Shown here: one piece after another, positions 53,733 to 61,897 of the stretch
Position numbering within the stretch: position 1 is the stretch's first letter
Layout of the letters: every line of letters begins with the position of its first letter
Source of the DNA: Calothrix sp. PCC 7716
GTDB taxonomy: Bacteria > Cyanobacteriota > Cyanobacteriia > Cyanobacteriales > Nostocaceae
Direction of reading: 5' to 3'
DNA length: 64,000 nucleotides
Assembly: GCF_019977735.1 (NCBI RefSeq)
Contig: NZ_AP025019.1
Coordinates: 186,001 to 250,000 of the forward strand
Notes under the pieces: generated by a model
Told to the model about the DNA's origin: nothing
The model's input: only the letters and a program-made list of their open reading frames with translations
The model's database searches: none
Made by a program: the position numbers and the translations under genes

Positions 53733-54266
53733 ATGGCGAAAAAGAAAATAACAAAGTCCCCAGAACCCAAGGTATCAGCTAAAAAAGCTAAACAAAGTGA
53801 AGCCTCTAAAAATGAGGCGCCTGCCCAGGAAGTAAAAGCAATTAAACCCAAAGTAGAAGAGGCACCTGCTAAAAAAGCTAAACAAATTGAGGTGTTAGAA
53901 GGTAAGGCATTAGTTGATAAAGTCAAAGAAATGCCCAACAGCAGTAAAGAAGAAAAAGCTAAGGCGTGTGGCTACTATATCGTCACCAAAGATGGTCAAG
54001 AGCGAGTTAGCATAATGAAATTTCTCAATGCTCTACTTGATGCAGAAGAGATATCATTTGATACTCCCTCGGATAAGAGTAGTCGCGGACGTAGTGCTAG
54101 TTACCGAATTGCAGTGCAGTCTAACGGCGCCTTACTAATAGGTTCTGCTTATACAAAACAATTGGGCTTGAAGCCAGGGGATGAATTTTCCCTCAATATA
54201 GGTAGAAAGCACATTAAGTTGATAGCAATTTTTGAGCAAGAAAATCAAGACGACATCGCTGCTTAA
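53733..54266 (+). CDS. CyAbrB-type transcriptional regulator with Lys-rich extension
   Basis: 177 aa. Residues about 58-170 match cyanobacterial AbrB-like regulators: ALVDKVKEM, KAKACGYYIVTKDGQERVSI, RGRSASYRIAVQSNGALLIG, and AYTKQLGLKPGDEF near the end, the AbrB swapped-hairpin DNA-binding part. The first 55 residues are a Lys/Ala/Pro/Glu tract with repeats of AKKAKQ, longer than in typical cyAbrB. CyAbrB proteins control carbon and nitrogen balance genes; the plasmid-like setting suggests an extra copy. Confidence 0.88.
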   Translation: MAKKKITKSPEPKVSAKKAKQSEASKNEAPAQEVKAIKPKVEEAPAKKAKQIEVLEGKALVDKVKEMPNSSKEEKAKACGYYIVTKDGQERVSIMKFLNALLDAEEISFDTPSDKSSRGRSASYRIAVQSNGALLIGSAYTKQLGLKPGDEFSLNIGRKHIKLIAIFEQENQDDIAA

Positions 54267-54421
54267 TTAGTCAATAGTGATGGGCGCCTGAGAGTTATGT
54301 ATTTTGGGGCGCCTATCTTTACATAGGGTTTGCTGAAGAAGGCAAAAAAGCTGACACCATAAGATTATCATCCCAAAGAAATATATTCACGTGCAAGATA
54401 AGAAGGTATGATGCCCTAAAA

Positions 54422-54732
54422 GGGTGTTGGCCGACGAGATAACGGTAAAATGAGACACGTTGTAAAGTTATGTGAAGCTTGCCTGACAAAACCTTTGATA
54501 CATGGTTTTTTCAACATGACGTGCGAAAAGCTCACCTCCAGATAAAAACATTCCCAATTTGGGTCATATATAGGCGAGAGTGAGGGATGATTTGGGATAT
54601 CGCTTTGTTTTAACGTTTGATTTGAAAATTCATCTAATATCATTTTTGGGAAAATTAGTAAATTCACAAGGCAGACTCTGCAATATTTATTTACAATGTG
54701 TCCCTTTTTACCGTTATCTCGACCAACACCCA
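54422..54732. mobile_element. MITE with about 43-base terminal inverted repeats
   Basis: The left end (GGGTGTTGGCCGACGAGATA at 54422, on through ACGGTAAAA and GACACGTTGTAAA) matches the reverse complement of the right end (GGGTGTTGGTCGAGATAACG ending at 54732) over about 43 bases with one 2-3-base gap and a few changes. It is 311 bp with no transposase. A minus-strand frame spans the entire element but starts in the repeat and looks non-coding. Confidence 0.85.
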
Positions 54733-54793
54733 ATCTGCTTTGATATTATGATGTAATCGTAAAAAAAAGTACTCAAATCAAGGTGGATTTATT

Positions 54794-56020
54794 ATGCCAA
54801 AAATTTTTACAATCCCGCTGGTCGAGCAGGCATCGCCTACAAAAATGCTCGGTCAGTACGATTATTACTCGCTTGTGGCGCCAGTGGCTACAATGCCTAC
54901 TGACCTGCCAAGCTATCCGAATATACGGGAACCAAACCCAAAAGCTGATGTTTGTAAGGATATAGTTTATACTCTGATCACAGCCCCCGAAAAATTCCTT
55001 CAGTACAATGGTGGGATTGTCATTACAGCAAAATCAGTACGGGCGTACAAAGAGAAAGGTCAATACAAAATAGATATTGAGATACTTGAACCCAGTGAAG
55101 GCTACGATTGTTATGGAATATGTAATGGCGCCCACACCTTAAAAGGAATCGAATTAGCACATAATAAAGGTGTTAAGCCCCAAAATGCTTTCGTTAGATT
55201 AACGATTTATTCAAACTTTAGTGATATAGTTACAGCAAAAGAAATTGCTTTAAAAATAAATACAGTAACCCCAATTGATAAAAGGTCTAAAATTAATGCT
55301 GCTGGCGGTTTCGATGACATCAAAATTATTATAAATAATCTTAAAACTCACGAAGGCAAGTCATTTAGCCATATTGCGTACTACCAAAATCAAGGTGAAG
55401 TTGAGGGCGATAAATATAGGCATTGTTCCATTAACCACACGTTTAAGTTAGTCAATCCACTCGACTACCTAAAGTACAATTACAATATTCCTGGCAAACC
55501 TCATCCCAAATCACTACCTACACTAACCAGTAAAGAATTGGAAAGAATGGAACGATTAATGCTACTTCTACCAGACGCATTTTGGGTTGAAAAACGTTTG
55601 TTTGATGAAATTAATAGAAATTTAAAAAGCCAACAAATAAATGGCATATCATCATTTGCTGGTGTTAGTATGGGTAGAAAAAATGATATTACAAAGTTGA
55701 TAGATGGTTCGATTTATGGATTTAAAGCAATAGAAGCATTATCAACTCCAATTATCGCAGCATATAGGGTAATGCTCCAAGCTAATTATGAGTGGATTTT
55801 ACCCTTTAAAGAATTACGAGAACCGCTATTTAATATACTATGGCGCCGTTATCAAAAAGAATTAAAAGAGTTAAAGATAGCAGGCAACGCTTCAAGTGCT
55901 GCCATACAACGTAATGAAAAATTATGGAACAATCTGTGTGAATTAGCAATCAATTACAAAATTCAATTATTAGAAGGAACCCCAAATCTAATTAATGTCC
56001 CACAACTAGTTTTGAAATAG
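54794..56020 (+). CDS. AIPR-like (abortive infection phage resistance) family protein
   Basis: 408 aa. LQYNGGIVITAKSVRAYKEK (about 75) and YGICNGAHTLKGIELAHNKG (about 114) fit the AIPR signature of an NNGI segment followed by an NG-(Q/H)-T segment; a helical C-terminal half follows. AIPR proteins are linked to phage resistance and restriction-like systems. It heads a block of plasmid- or phage-style genes. A promoter probably lies in the MITE edge or the short gap after it. Confidence 0.7.
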   Translation: MPKIFTIPLVEQASPTKMLGQYDYYSLVAPVATMPTDLPSYPNIREPNPKADVCKDIVYTLITAPEKFLQYNGGIVITAKSVRAYKEKGQYKIDIEILEPSEGYDCYGICNGAHTLKGIELAHNKGVKPQNAFVRLTIYSNFSDIVTAKEIALKINTVTPIDKRSKINAAGGFDDIKIIINNLKTHEGKSFSHIAYYQNQGEVEGDKYRHCSINHTFKLVNPLDYLKYNYNIPGKPHPKSLPTLTSKELERMERLMLLLPDAFWVEKRLFDEINRNLKSQQINGISSFAGVSMGRKNDITKLIDGSIYGFKAIEALSTPIIAAYRVMLQANYEWILPFKELREPLFNILWRRYQKELKELKIAGNASSAAIQRNEKLWNNLCELAINYKIQLLEGTPNLINVPQLVLK

Positions 56021-56080
56021 ATAGTTAATATAACTGGCGCTAACGCGCTTTTTTGTAGGTAAATTACAAATCACAACATC

Positions 56081-56326
56081 ATGGAACCTACAAAACAAGC
56101 AGCGTTAGTTAAAATTTCAAGTAGAGTGGCTCTGGAGCGCCACACCAATATTCAATCGGTGGCGCCAGTTCAGGATATTGATATTGACGTTCCAACTAAT
56201 ATTGAGCTTATCAAGCCACTTCCAGAAATTGAAGTCAGCGAAGAAGAAGCACAATACTTAGAACAAGAATACCTTTTAAGAGAAGAAAACAATCAATATT
56301 ATCACATGGCATACAGCCAATATTAG
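56081..56326 (+). CDS. Small acidic hypothetical protein, 81 aa
   Basis: Starts MEPTKQAALVKISSRVALER. The second half is acidic (EVSEEEAQYLEQEYLLREE). It sits between the AIPR-like and Gp157-like genes with short gaps, so it is probably in the same operon. Function unknown. Confidence 0.55.
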   Translation: MEPTKQAALVKISSRVALERHTNIQSVAPVQDIDIDVPTNIELIKPLPEIEVSEEEAQYLEQEYLLREENNQYYHMAYSQY

Positions 56327-56377
56327 GAAATAAGCGCTATCCAATAAATAGATAGCGCGCCTCTATTATCTACACTC

Positions 56378-56983
56378 ATGTTAACTGAAGAAAGAAAAAT
56401 AAGCGAATTATCGCTACGTGAACTAAGCCTTGACGCAGTAAAACTGTGGCAGGAAATTGAAGAAGCGCAACTTAGTGCCGAAGAAAAAGAAGACAAAGAC
56501 AGCAACAGAACTAACGATGTTGGCTTAGTTATTCAAAAACTGATGGAAAACCAAGGCGCCATAGAAGCAAAAGTCGATGCTATAGTCTGGGTTAAAGAAA
56601 AGTTAGAAGCCGAGCTAGTAGGGTGGAAAGCACGAATGGAAAGCGCGCTTAAATTGTACGAAAGTGCGATTCAAGTTCGAGAAAGCGCCATCAGTGAGAT
56701 TAAGGCAATGCTTCTGCATCTACATAGCGTTGGGTTGATTCCCGAAAAGAATATCGGGAAAGAATGCGAAATTGAGATACGGCAAAATCCTCCAAAAGTA
56801 GCATCCATCGTTATGGATGTTGAAAGCGAAGAGTTCCCGCCTCAGTTCAAGAAAGTAACAACATCCCCTGACAGTAAAGCTATCCTCGAAGCTTACAAGT
56901 TAGGCATAGATATCAGCCCCTATGCCGAAATAACAATAGGCGAACATGTACGCTTTAAAATCAAAAAATCAAAACAGAAGTAA
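56378..56983 (+). CDS. Siphovirus Gp157-like protein
   Basis: 201 aa. A helical half with a coiled-coil stretch (AIVWVKEKLEAELVGWKARM, ESAISEIKAMLLHLHSVG) leads to a compact beta part (CEIEIRQNPPKVASIVMDVE, EFPPQFKKVTTSPDSKAILE, YAEITIGEHVRFKIK). The order matches Gp157-family proteins of siphoviruses and phage-resistance plasmids. The exact role in the family is unclear; it often sits beside recombination proteins. Confidence 0.75.
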   Translation: MLTEERKISELSLRELSLDAVKLWQEIEEAQLSAEEKEDKDSNRTNDVGLVIQKLMENQGAIEAKVDAIVWVKEKLEAELVGWKARMESALKLYESAIQVRESAISEIKAMLLHLHSVGLIPEKNIGKECEIEIRQNPPKVASIVMDVESEEFPPQFKKVTTSPDSKAILEAYKLGIDISPYAEITIGEHVRFKIKKSKQK

Positions 56984-57006
56984 ATCCATAGATTCAACTT
57001 TAACGT

Positions 57007-57037
57007 AAACTGCATATCAAGTGCAGTTTATTTTTTT
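57007..57037 (+). terminator. Intrinsic terminator after the Gp157-like gene
   Basis: AAACTGCA-TATCAAG-TGCAGTTT then A and seven T: a textbook Rho-independent terminator closing the AIPR-Gp157 operon. Confidence 0.85.
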
Positions 57038-57213
57038 ACAAAAAAAATAACATAACTAGCAGACTCGTTTTATTTAATCATTAACAATGTGTTAAGCATT
57101 TTAGCAAAATTAAGCATTATAGTATACAATTATTTTTCAATGTATATTAATCATCATTCAGGCATATGCCTTTAGAAATATAAGAAAGAATAAGCAAACT
57201 AACTAAGCAATTT

Positions 57214-57660
57214 ATGACTGATTACAGAAAAAACCGAATAGGTATTATTAGAAGTAACATATTCGACTGCTTTCTGATTATATTAAACCTAACCTGGCGC
57301 CTTTTCGCCGGGATAATAATGTCAATACTGGCATGTGGTTTCGCCATAAGGCAAGCTGCTGGACATCCATACCAGTGGGTCGTGTATCTAACAGCATTAG
57401 TGTTATTCTTCTGCCCTTGGGGTAGCCCCATCAGAAATGAGCTAGCAGAAGAAAGTCGCCAAAAACAAATGGAAAGGCAAGGTATCATATTTTGGATTAC
57501 GTTTATTAGACCTCGTTCATTAATTGTTAGACTAGTGCTATTAATCATTGATGTTTACGTTAATGGTGTATTTGGCATTGTTCTGGGATGGAAGTACTTC
57601 TTTGCATTAATCTACAATTTTATTGAGAATATTAAGCAAATTAAAAGACTTTGGTACTAA
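57214..57660 (+). CDS. Membrane protein, 148 aa
   Basis: Hydrophobic segments near 17-43, 54-68 and 101-135. The cytosolic loop is charged (RNELAEESRQKQMERQ). No family recognised. Stands alone between a terminator and the macro/SLOG fusion gene. Confidence 0.6.
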   Translation: MTDYRKNRIGIIRSNIFDCFLIILNLTWRLFAGIIMSILACGFAIRQAAGHPYQWVVYLTALVLFFCPWGSPIRNELAEESRQKQMERQGIIFWITFIRPRSLIVRLVLLIIDVYVNGVFGIVLGWKYFFALIYNFIENIKQIKRLWY

Positions 57661-57763
57661 AATCATCAAATTAAATTATTATTTATTTATCAAATATAAA
57701 ACCGAAACTAATACAACTACTGCCTACGCAGCAAATCTATGTAGAATTTGTTTGATAAACAGT

Positions 57764-58729
57764 ATGCCTATTAAAATTGCACCTAATCACATCCAAAAAC
57801 TAGAACTAAATCAAGTATTTGTATTCGGCTCAAATAATGAGGGGAGGCACGGCAAAGGCGCCGCTCTCCACGCGCGTAGATTTGGTGCCATCTGCGGACA
57901 GTCATCGGGACTACAAGGTAGTACATACGCAATAGTTACTAAAGACTTGAATAAGGGTGTGCGCTCAATTCCACTGTCTCAAATCAAATCACAAATCGAG
58001 CAATTGTGTGATTTGGCACAAAATACGCAAGATAAACAATACCTACTTACTGCAATCGGCACGTCAAATGCTGGGTATAAAGTTCAAGAAATTACTAATT
58101 TACTGCCGTCGTATATCCCAAAGAATATTTGGTTGCCCCAATGCTTTGCATACAAACATCTGTCTAAAAATATAATGACAGTCATGTTTACTGGCAATAG
58201 AATACAAAGTTTTGAGTCAAATGCCGAACGTGAAAGTGCATATTCACATCTTGATAAACTAATTCAACGTGCAATTAAGCGCGCGATTGAATGGGGTTAT
58301 GAAGCTATTAACTTTATTAGTGGCATGGCTCTAGGTATCGATACTGCGGCATGTAAATATGTACTTGCTCAAAAATGCAAAAATCATTCGATAAAAATAT
58401 TGCTCACGGCTGCCATCCCATGTCTCAATCAAGACGCAAAATGGCGCCAAAGTGATAAAGACAAGTATAAGTATTTACTATATAATTGTAATTTTACACA
58501 GTATGTATCAAATTGCAATTACTCAAATGCTGGTGGTGCCAGTTGTTTAGATACGCGCAATAAATGGATGGTATCTCAATTAACTGGAATTCATGATATG
58601 GCAATAAGTATACATCACGGTAAAGCAGGTGGTACCCAAAATTGTATTAATGATTTGTCTAGTGCTGGCAAAAAAACAGTAATATATAATTATCGCTCAA
58701 ATCAATATATACGACTAGGTAACTGGTAA
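57764..58729 (+). CDS. Macro-like domain fused to a SLOG-type nucleotide-sensing domain
   Basis: 321 aa from ATG 57764; a longer start at 57623 would overlap the upstream gene and adds a non-matching head. Residues about 16-110: VFVFGSNNEGRHGKGAALHA, the glycine loop of macro-like phage proteins of the A1S_2505 type. Residues about 140-290: VMFTGNRIQSF, then WGYEAINFISGMALGIDTAA and KILLTAAIPC, a DprA/YpsA-type SLOG Rossmann fold. Both folds handle ADP-ribose or nucleotide ligands; SLOG domains act as sensors in bacterial conflict systems. Fusion is clear; function inferred. Confidence 0.78.
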   Translation: MPIKIAPNHIQKLELNQVFVFGSNNEGRHGKGAALHARRFGAICGQSSGLQGSTYAIVTKDLNKGVRSIPLSQIKSQIEQLCDLAQNTQDKQYLLTAIGTSNAGYKVQEITNLLPSYIPKNIWLPQCFAYKHLSKNIMTVMFTGNRIQSFESNAERESAYSHLDKLIQRAIKRAIEWGYEAINFISGMALGIDTAACKYVLAQKCKNHSIKILLTAAIPCLNQDAKWRQSDKDKYKYLLYNCNFTQYVSNCNYSNAGGASCLDTRNKWMVSQLTGIHDMAISIHHGKAGGTQNCINDLSSAGKKTVIYNYRSNQYIRLGNW

Positions 58730-58739
58730 TTATATACAG

Positions 58740-58770
58740 ACTCTGCTATAGTGGCAGAGTTTATATTTTT
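58740..58770 (+). terminator. Terminator after the macro/SLOG gene
   Basis: ACTCTGC-TATAGTG-GCAGAGT followed by TTATATTTTT, ten bases after the stop codon. Confidence 0.75.
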
Positions 58771-58798
58771 CATCAGGAATAAAAATACAATATTAAAC

Positions 58799-59095
58799 AT
58801 GGAAACATTAACAGTCAACGAATTAAAAGCTATCGCGGTGACTCTAAGCGACATTAAATACCCACCCGATGCCGAAAACTTTATTATGGAAATATGGACA
58901 GGTATATTTTTTGATAAACTAAATGAAAAATTCGAGAATGTTAACGACACTATAGTTAAGCAAAAGCTGGAAAATATGTTAAACAATCATCCCCAGCAGT
59001 TTCAAATATTGTACAATAAAATGAAAATAGTGCTATTAGCTAAATTAAATGAACAAGAATTAGTGCCAAAGTTTTTAGAATTAAACTTAATTTAA
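58799..59095 (+). CDS. Small helical protein, 98 aa
   Basis: ATG 58799 (METLTVNELKAIAVT) is chosen over an upstream codon because the latter would start inside the terminator hairpin. Acidic helical peptide (KLNEKFENVNDTIVKQKLEN). Its stop overlaps the stop of the convergent gene by four bases (TTAA). Confidence 0.55.
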   Translation: METLTVNELKAIAVTLSDIKYPPDAENFIMEIWTGIFFDKLNEKFENVNDTIVKQKLENMLNNHPQQFQILYNKMKIVLLAKLNEQELVPKFLELNLI

Positions 59096-59727
59096 GGAAA
59101 ATCACTCAAACTGTCCGCATTACTAAGATGATTATTATAAAAAGCTAAATCTACTTCTCTTGACAAGGCTTTAACTATTGACTGTTGATAAATAAAAGAA
59201 TTAGAAATACTGCTTATTGGACAAATATAATATAATCTATCACAATTAATGGTTGAACACCTTAATCTATCTACAATTGAATTACGTAAGTCGAAAAGTG
59301 AAAAGTAGAGGTTTTTCAGTAGCATGTACAATCTTGAATTATCCCCATACTTTTCCTTGGCACCTGCTGATACTACAATAACCTCTAACATAAATAAGCG
59401 AATTGTTTCTCCAATGAATTGATGGTCAGCAACGGAAAGATTTTTAGTAACGATAAAAACCTTATTATTGAATATAATAGATGCATCAAACTCAGTACCT
59501 CCACGACTAAAATATTTTAAGATATTTTTTAAACACAAGCCTAATTTACTTACTCGAAGCGCCACACGCGACAATAATCCATAAACATTTATAAGAAGTG
59601 AGCGCAGCTTATTAAAAAATATAAATTGCGAACAGACTGTTTGAAATGCCGCCTCATCAACCGAAATTGGGCTACCAGTAAATTTTTGGAATGGCATAGA
59701 GTTAAGATAATCTAATGTTGATATCAT
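59092..59727 (-). CDS. Hypothetical protein, last gene of a three-gene operon
   Basis: 211 aa starting MISTLDYLNSMPFQKFTG; the ATG overlaps the stop of the nuclease-like gene by four bases. Mostly helical with a central beta part (FDASIIFNNKVFIVTKNLSV) and several Cys near the end. No family recognised. Confidence 0.6.
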   Translation of the reverse strand: MISTLDYLNSMPFQKFTGSPISVDEAAFQTVCSQFIFFNKLRSLLINVYGLLSRVALRVSKLGLCLKNILKYFSRGGTEFDASIIFNNKVFIVTKNLSVADHQFIGETIRLFMLEVIVVSAGAKEKYGDNSRLYMLLKNLYFSLFDLRNSIVDRLRCSTINCDRLYYICPISSISNSFIYQQSIVKALSREVDLAFYNNHLSNADSLSDFP

Positions 59728-60296
59728 TTGCGCGCTTCTAGATAATTTTGACGATATTTACTTTTTTTCAATTTCAAAGCTTGAGATTTTGTCCATTGTT
59801 GCACTTTATCAACTCGTGGTACATCAACTAACTTCACCGCAGCAGCAGCATTACCAGTAAATTTATCGATGACATTCGCAATAAACCGACAGCAACGTAG
59901 TGGCTGGCTTGAAACCTGCTCCTCAGCAAACCGAATTACTACCCAACCCGCATCGACAAAACATTTATTACGATAATCATCATCTCCAATGAAGTGCGTG
60001 GCGCCACCAGTCGAAAAACTAATAGGTTCATCAACTTCAATATCAAAATGCAAACCCGTAGTTGGTTCAACTATGAGAAAATCTGCCGTGTAATGCAATT
60101 CATGTCCAGGTGGGAGCATCATCTGCTGCGGTTTCACCCAATCACCAAAACTATGCAGCAACGCATCGCCAAACAATTTCTCTGAAGCACCAATCGGCGC
60201 CGTACCAGTACCCATAGGTAGAATGGTCGGTATGTACTCACGACTATTAACGGTTGGAGGAATCAAAACTATAGGAAATACTGGTTTTTCATTCAT
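59724..60296 (-). CDS. PD-(D/E)XK-type nuclease-like protein
   Basis: 190 aa. YTADFLIVEPTTGLHFDIEV followed by D gives the D and E-x-D pair of a VSR/DUF559-like core; RNKCFVDAGWVVIRFAEEQV is the usual following strand-helix with R and E. The basic tail (KLKKSKYRQNYLEARK) may bind DNA. It is coupled to the gene at 59092 and follows the 447-aa gene by about 50 bases. Confidence 0.65.
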   Translation of the reverse strand: MNEKPVFPIVLIPPTVNSREYIPTILPMGTGTAPIGASEKLFGDALLHSFGDWVKPQQMMLPPGHELHYTADFLIVEPTTGLHFDIEVDEPISFSTGGATHFIGDDDYRNKCFVDAGWVVIRFAEEQVSSQPLRCCRFIANVIDKFTGNAAAAVKLVDVPRVDKVQQWTKSQALKLKKSKYRQNYLEARK

Positions 60297-60347
60297 ACAT
60301 GTGTATTATGAATTTCAAAGGAGAGAATATTATATATACAGCCAGTA

Positions 60348-61691
60348 CTAGATTTCGAGTTGTTTTTCTTTTTCTTTTTCTTTTTGTTGCTCTACTTCTC
60401 GCATATAAGCAGCAGTATGTTCAACTGACCTAGATAAGGAGTTAATGTCTAAGTCACTCATCAAATTTATAGAAGCTTGTTTAATATTAGGCAGACCATC
60501 ATAAATAACACCTGATGTACTCCTCAGTAAAGCGCTACCATCACTACCCAGTTCAACTACGTACTCTCCACCCTTAGTCTTTATCTCATCTTTTCCACTT
60601 GCCATACCAATAGCAACAATAGCGGCCATAAGTTTGTGTGCTTGCTGGTTACGCAAAGAAGCGTCAACCTCCAAATTTACGTCTTTCGCTATCAACAAAT
60701 CTCTATAAGCTGCATCCACTGCTTCATTGTCATCAGTATAGCTAGTCTCAGCAATCGCAGTCGCTAAATTATTCTCAGCCGCTTGAACAAACAACCGCGA
60801 GGCGCCTGAATTTATACTTATGTCATCAGCTATGGTAAGTGCAATAACAGATGTTTCAGCTTGTTCAGTTACATCAGGCTTGCCGCTGCCTGCATCAGAT
60901 ACTGCCGCTTGCTCATCAACCACAGACTCAAAAGCATTATCGGTAATATTGTTCGAGCTTGGCTGCAAATCTTCACCTGAAACAACTTTTTCAATTAATG
61001 GCTGCTTTTGTTGTAATTCAGGCAATGCTTGTGCTTCTAAGCCAAGCTCGATACCATATTGCACATCCATTTGAGTATTGGACACAACTACGAAACGCTG
61101 TCTCAATACTTCATCCTCCAATATTCGTAACGTCTCAGGGCTTGCATTAACTTGCCAAGAAGTCATCTCCACACCGTTAATTTCTTCAGCAACAGGCATC
61201 ACGCTCGCTTCATTTAGCTCCTCAGAAATCAAAATATCAGACGAATTTAAGCCTTCGCCGTGAGCTAGAGCATTTGCATTTGATGAAGCTACAGCCGTAT
61301 CGGCTTTATCCTTAACAGCCACAAACGCTTCTTCCAACTTCTCGTCTTCACGCAGTTGCTCAAGTAATAATTTTTCTTTGTATATACCATTACAATAATT
61401 CAGTACTGTAAACCCATTAACTTGAATATCTATGGGTTCATTTAATACCTTATCTTCGAGAGCAAGTTCAAGCGGTGGTTTTTCATCAATCGCAACAGCA
61501 CTAAGTAATGCCACAACATTCGGGTCAAGCTTATTTACAACGGCGCCATTATAATCCTTGCCATAAACCAAATCGTCACCTAAACGTATACTCAATCGTT
61601 CCGCAGGATGTTCAACCCCATTTAAATTATAAGCCAACTCCAATGCCTCGATAAAGGAATTAGCGGTTGAATCCTTTACAAGTGTGTTCAT
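60348..61691 (-). CDS. Large acidic hypothetical protein, 447 aa
   Basis: Acidic, low in aromatic residues, with segments AFVAVKDKADTAVASSNANA, IALTIADDISINSGASRLFV, and a folded C-terminus (LRNQQAHKLMAAIVAIGMAS, GEYVVELGSDGSALLRSTSG) ending in a basic/acidic tract KEKEKEK. Parts read as repeats of about 20 residues. Likely a structural or scaffold protein. First gene of the minus-strand operon and divergent from the AAA+ gene. Family not recognised. Confidence 0.6.
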   Translation of the reverse strand: MNTLVKDSTANSFIEALELAYNLNGVEHPAERLSIRLGDDLVYGKDYNGAVVNKLDPNVVALLSAVAIDEKPPLELALEDKVLNEPIDIQVNGFTVLNYCNGIYKEKLLLEQLREDEKLEEAFVAVKDKADTAVASSNANALAHGEGLNSSDILISEELNEASVMPVAEEINGVEMTSWQVNASPETLRILEDEVLRQRFVVVSNTQMDVQYGIELGLEAQALPELQQKQPLIEKVVSGEDLQPSSNNITDNAFESVVDEQAAVSDAGSGKPDVTEQAETSVIALTIADDISINSGASRLFVQAAENNLATAIAETSYTDDNEAVDAAYRDLLIAKDVNLEVDASLRNQQAHKLMAAIVAIGMASGKDEIKTKGGEYVVELGSDGSALLRSTSGVIYDGLPNIKQASINLMSDLDINSLSRSVEHTAAYMREVEQQKEKEKEKQLEI

Positions 61692-61897
61692 AAACCCATC
61701 AAATAATCAACTATATATAGAATTGCATCAATCACTCAAAAGACCAATCTAACAAATTGTTTATTTTTTATACTCGAAAGTCTCAATTAAGCCAAATTAC
61801 AAAAATATGAGGAATATTAGATGCTAGCAGCACTACAACCTTAGTATCTTTCTTTTAAGGACAGCGTACTTTGTTCAATTTAATACCTCCTACACAA

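Noticed and set aside
54416-54733. A 105-codon minus-strand frame covering the whole MITE
   Set aside because: It starts and ends inside the terminal repeats, with TTG start and no coding character.
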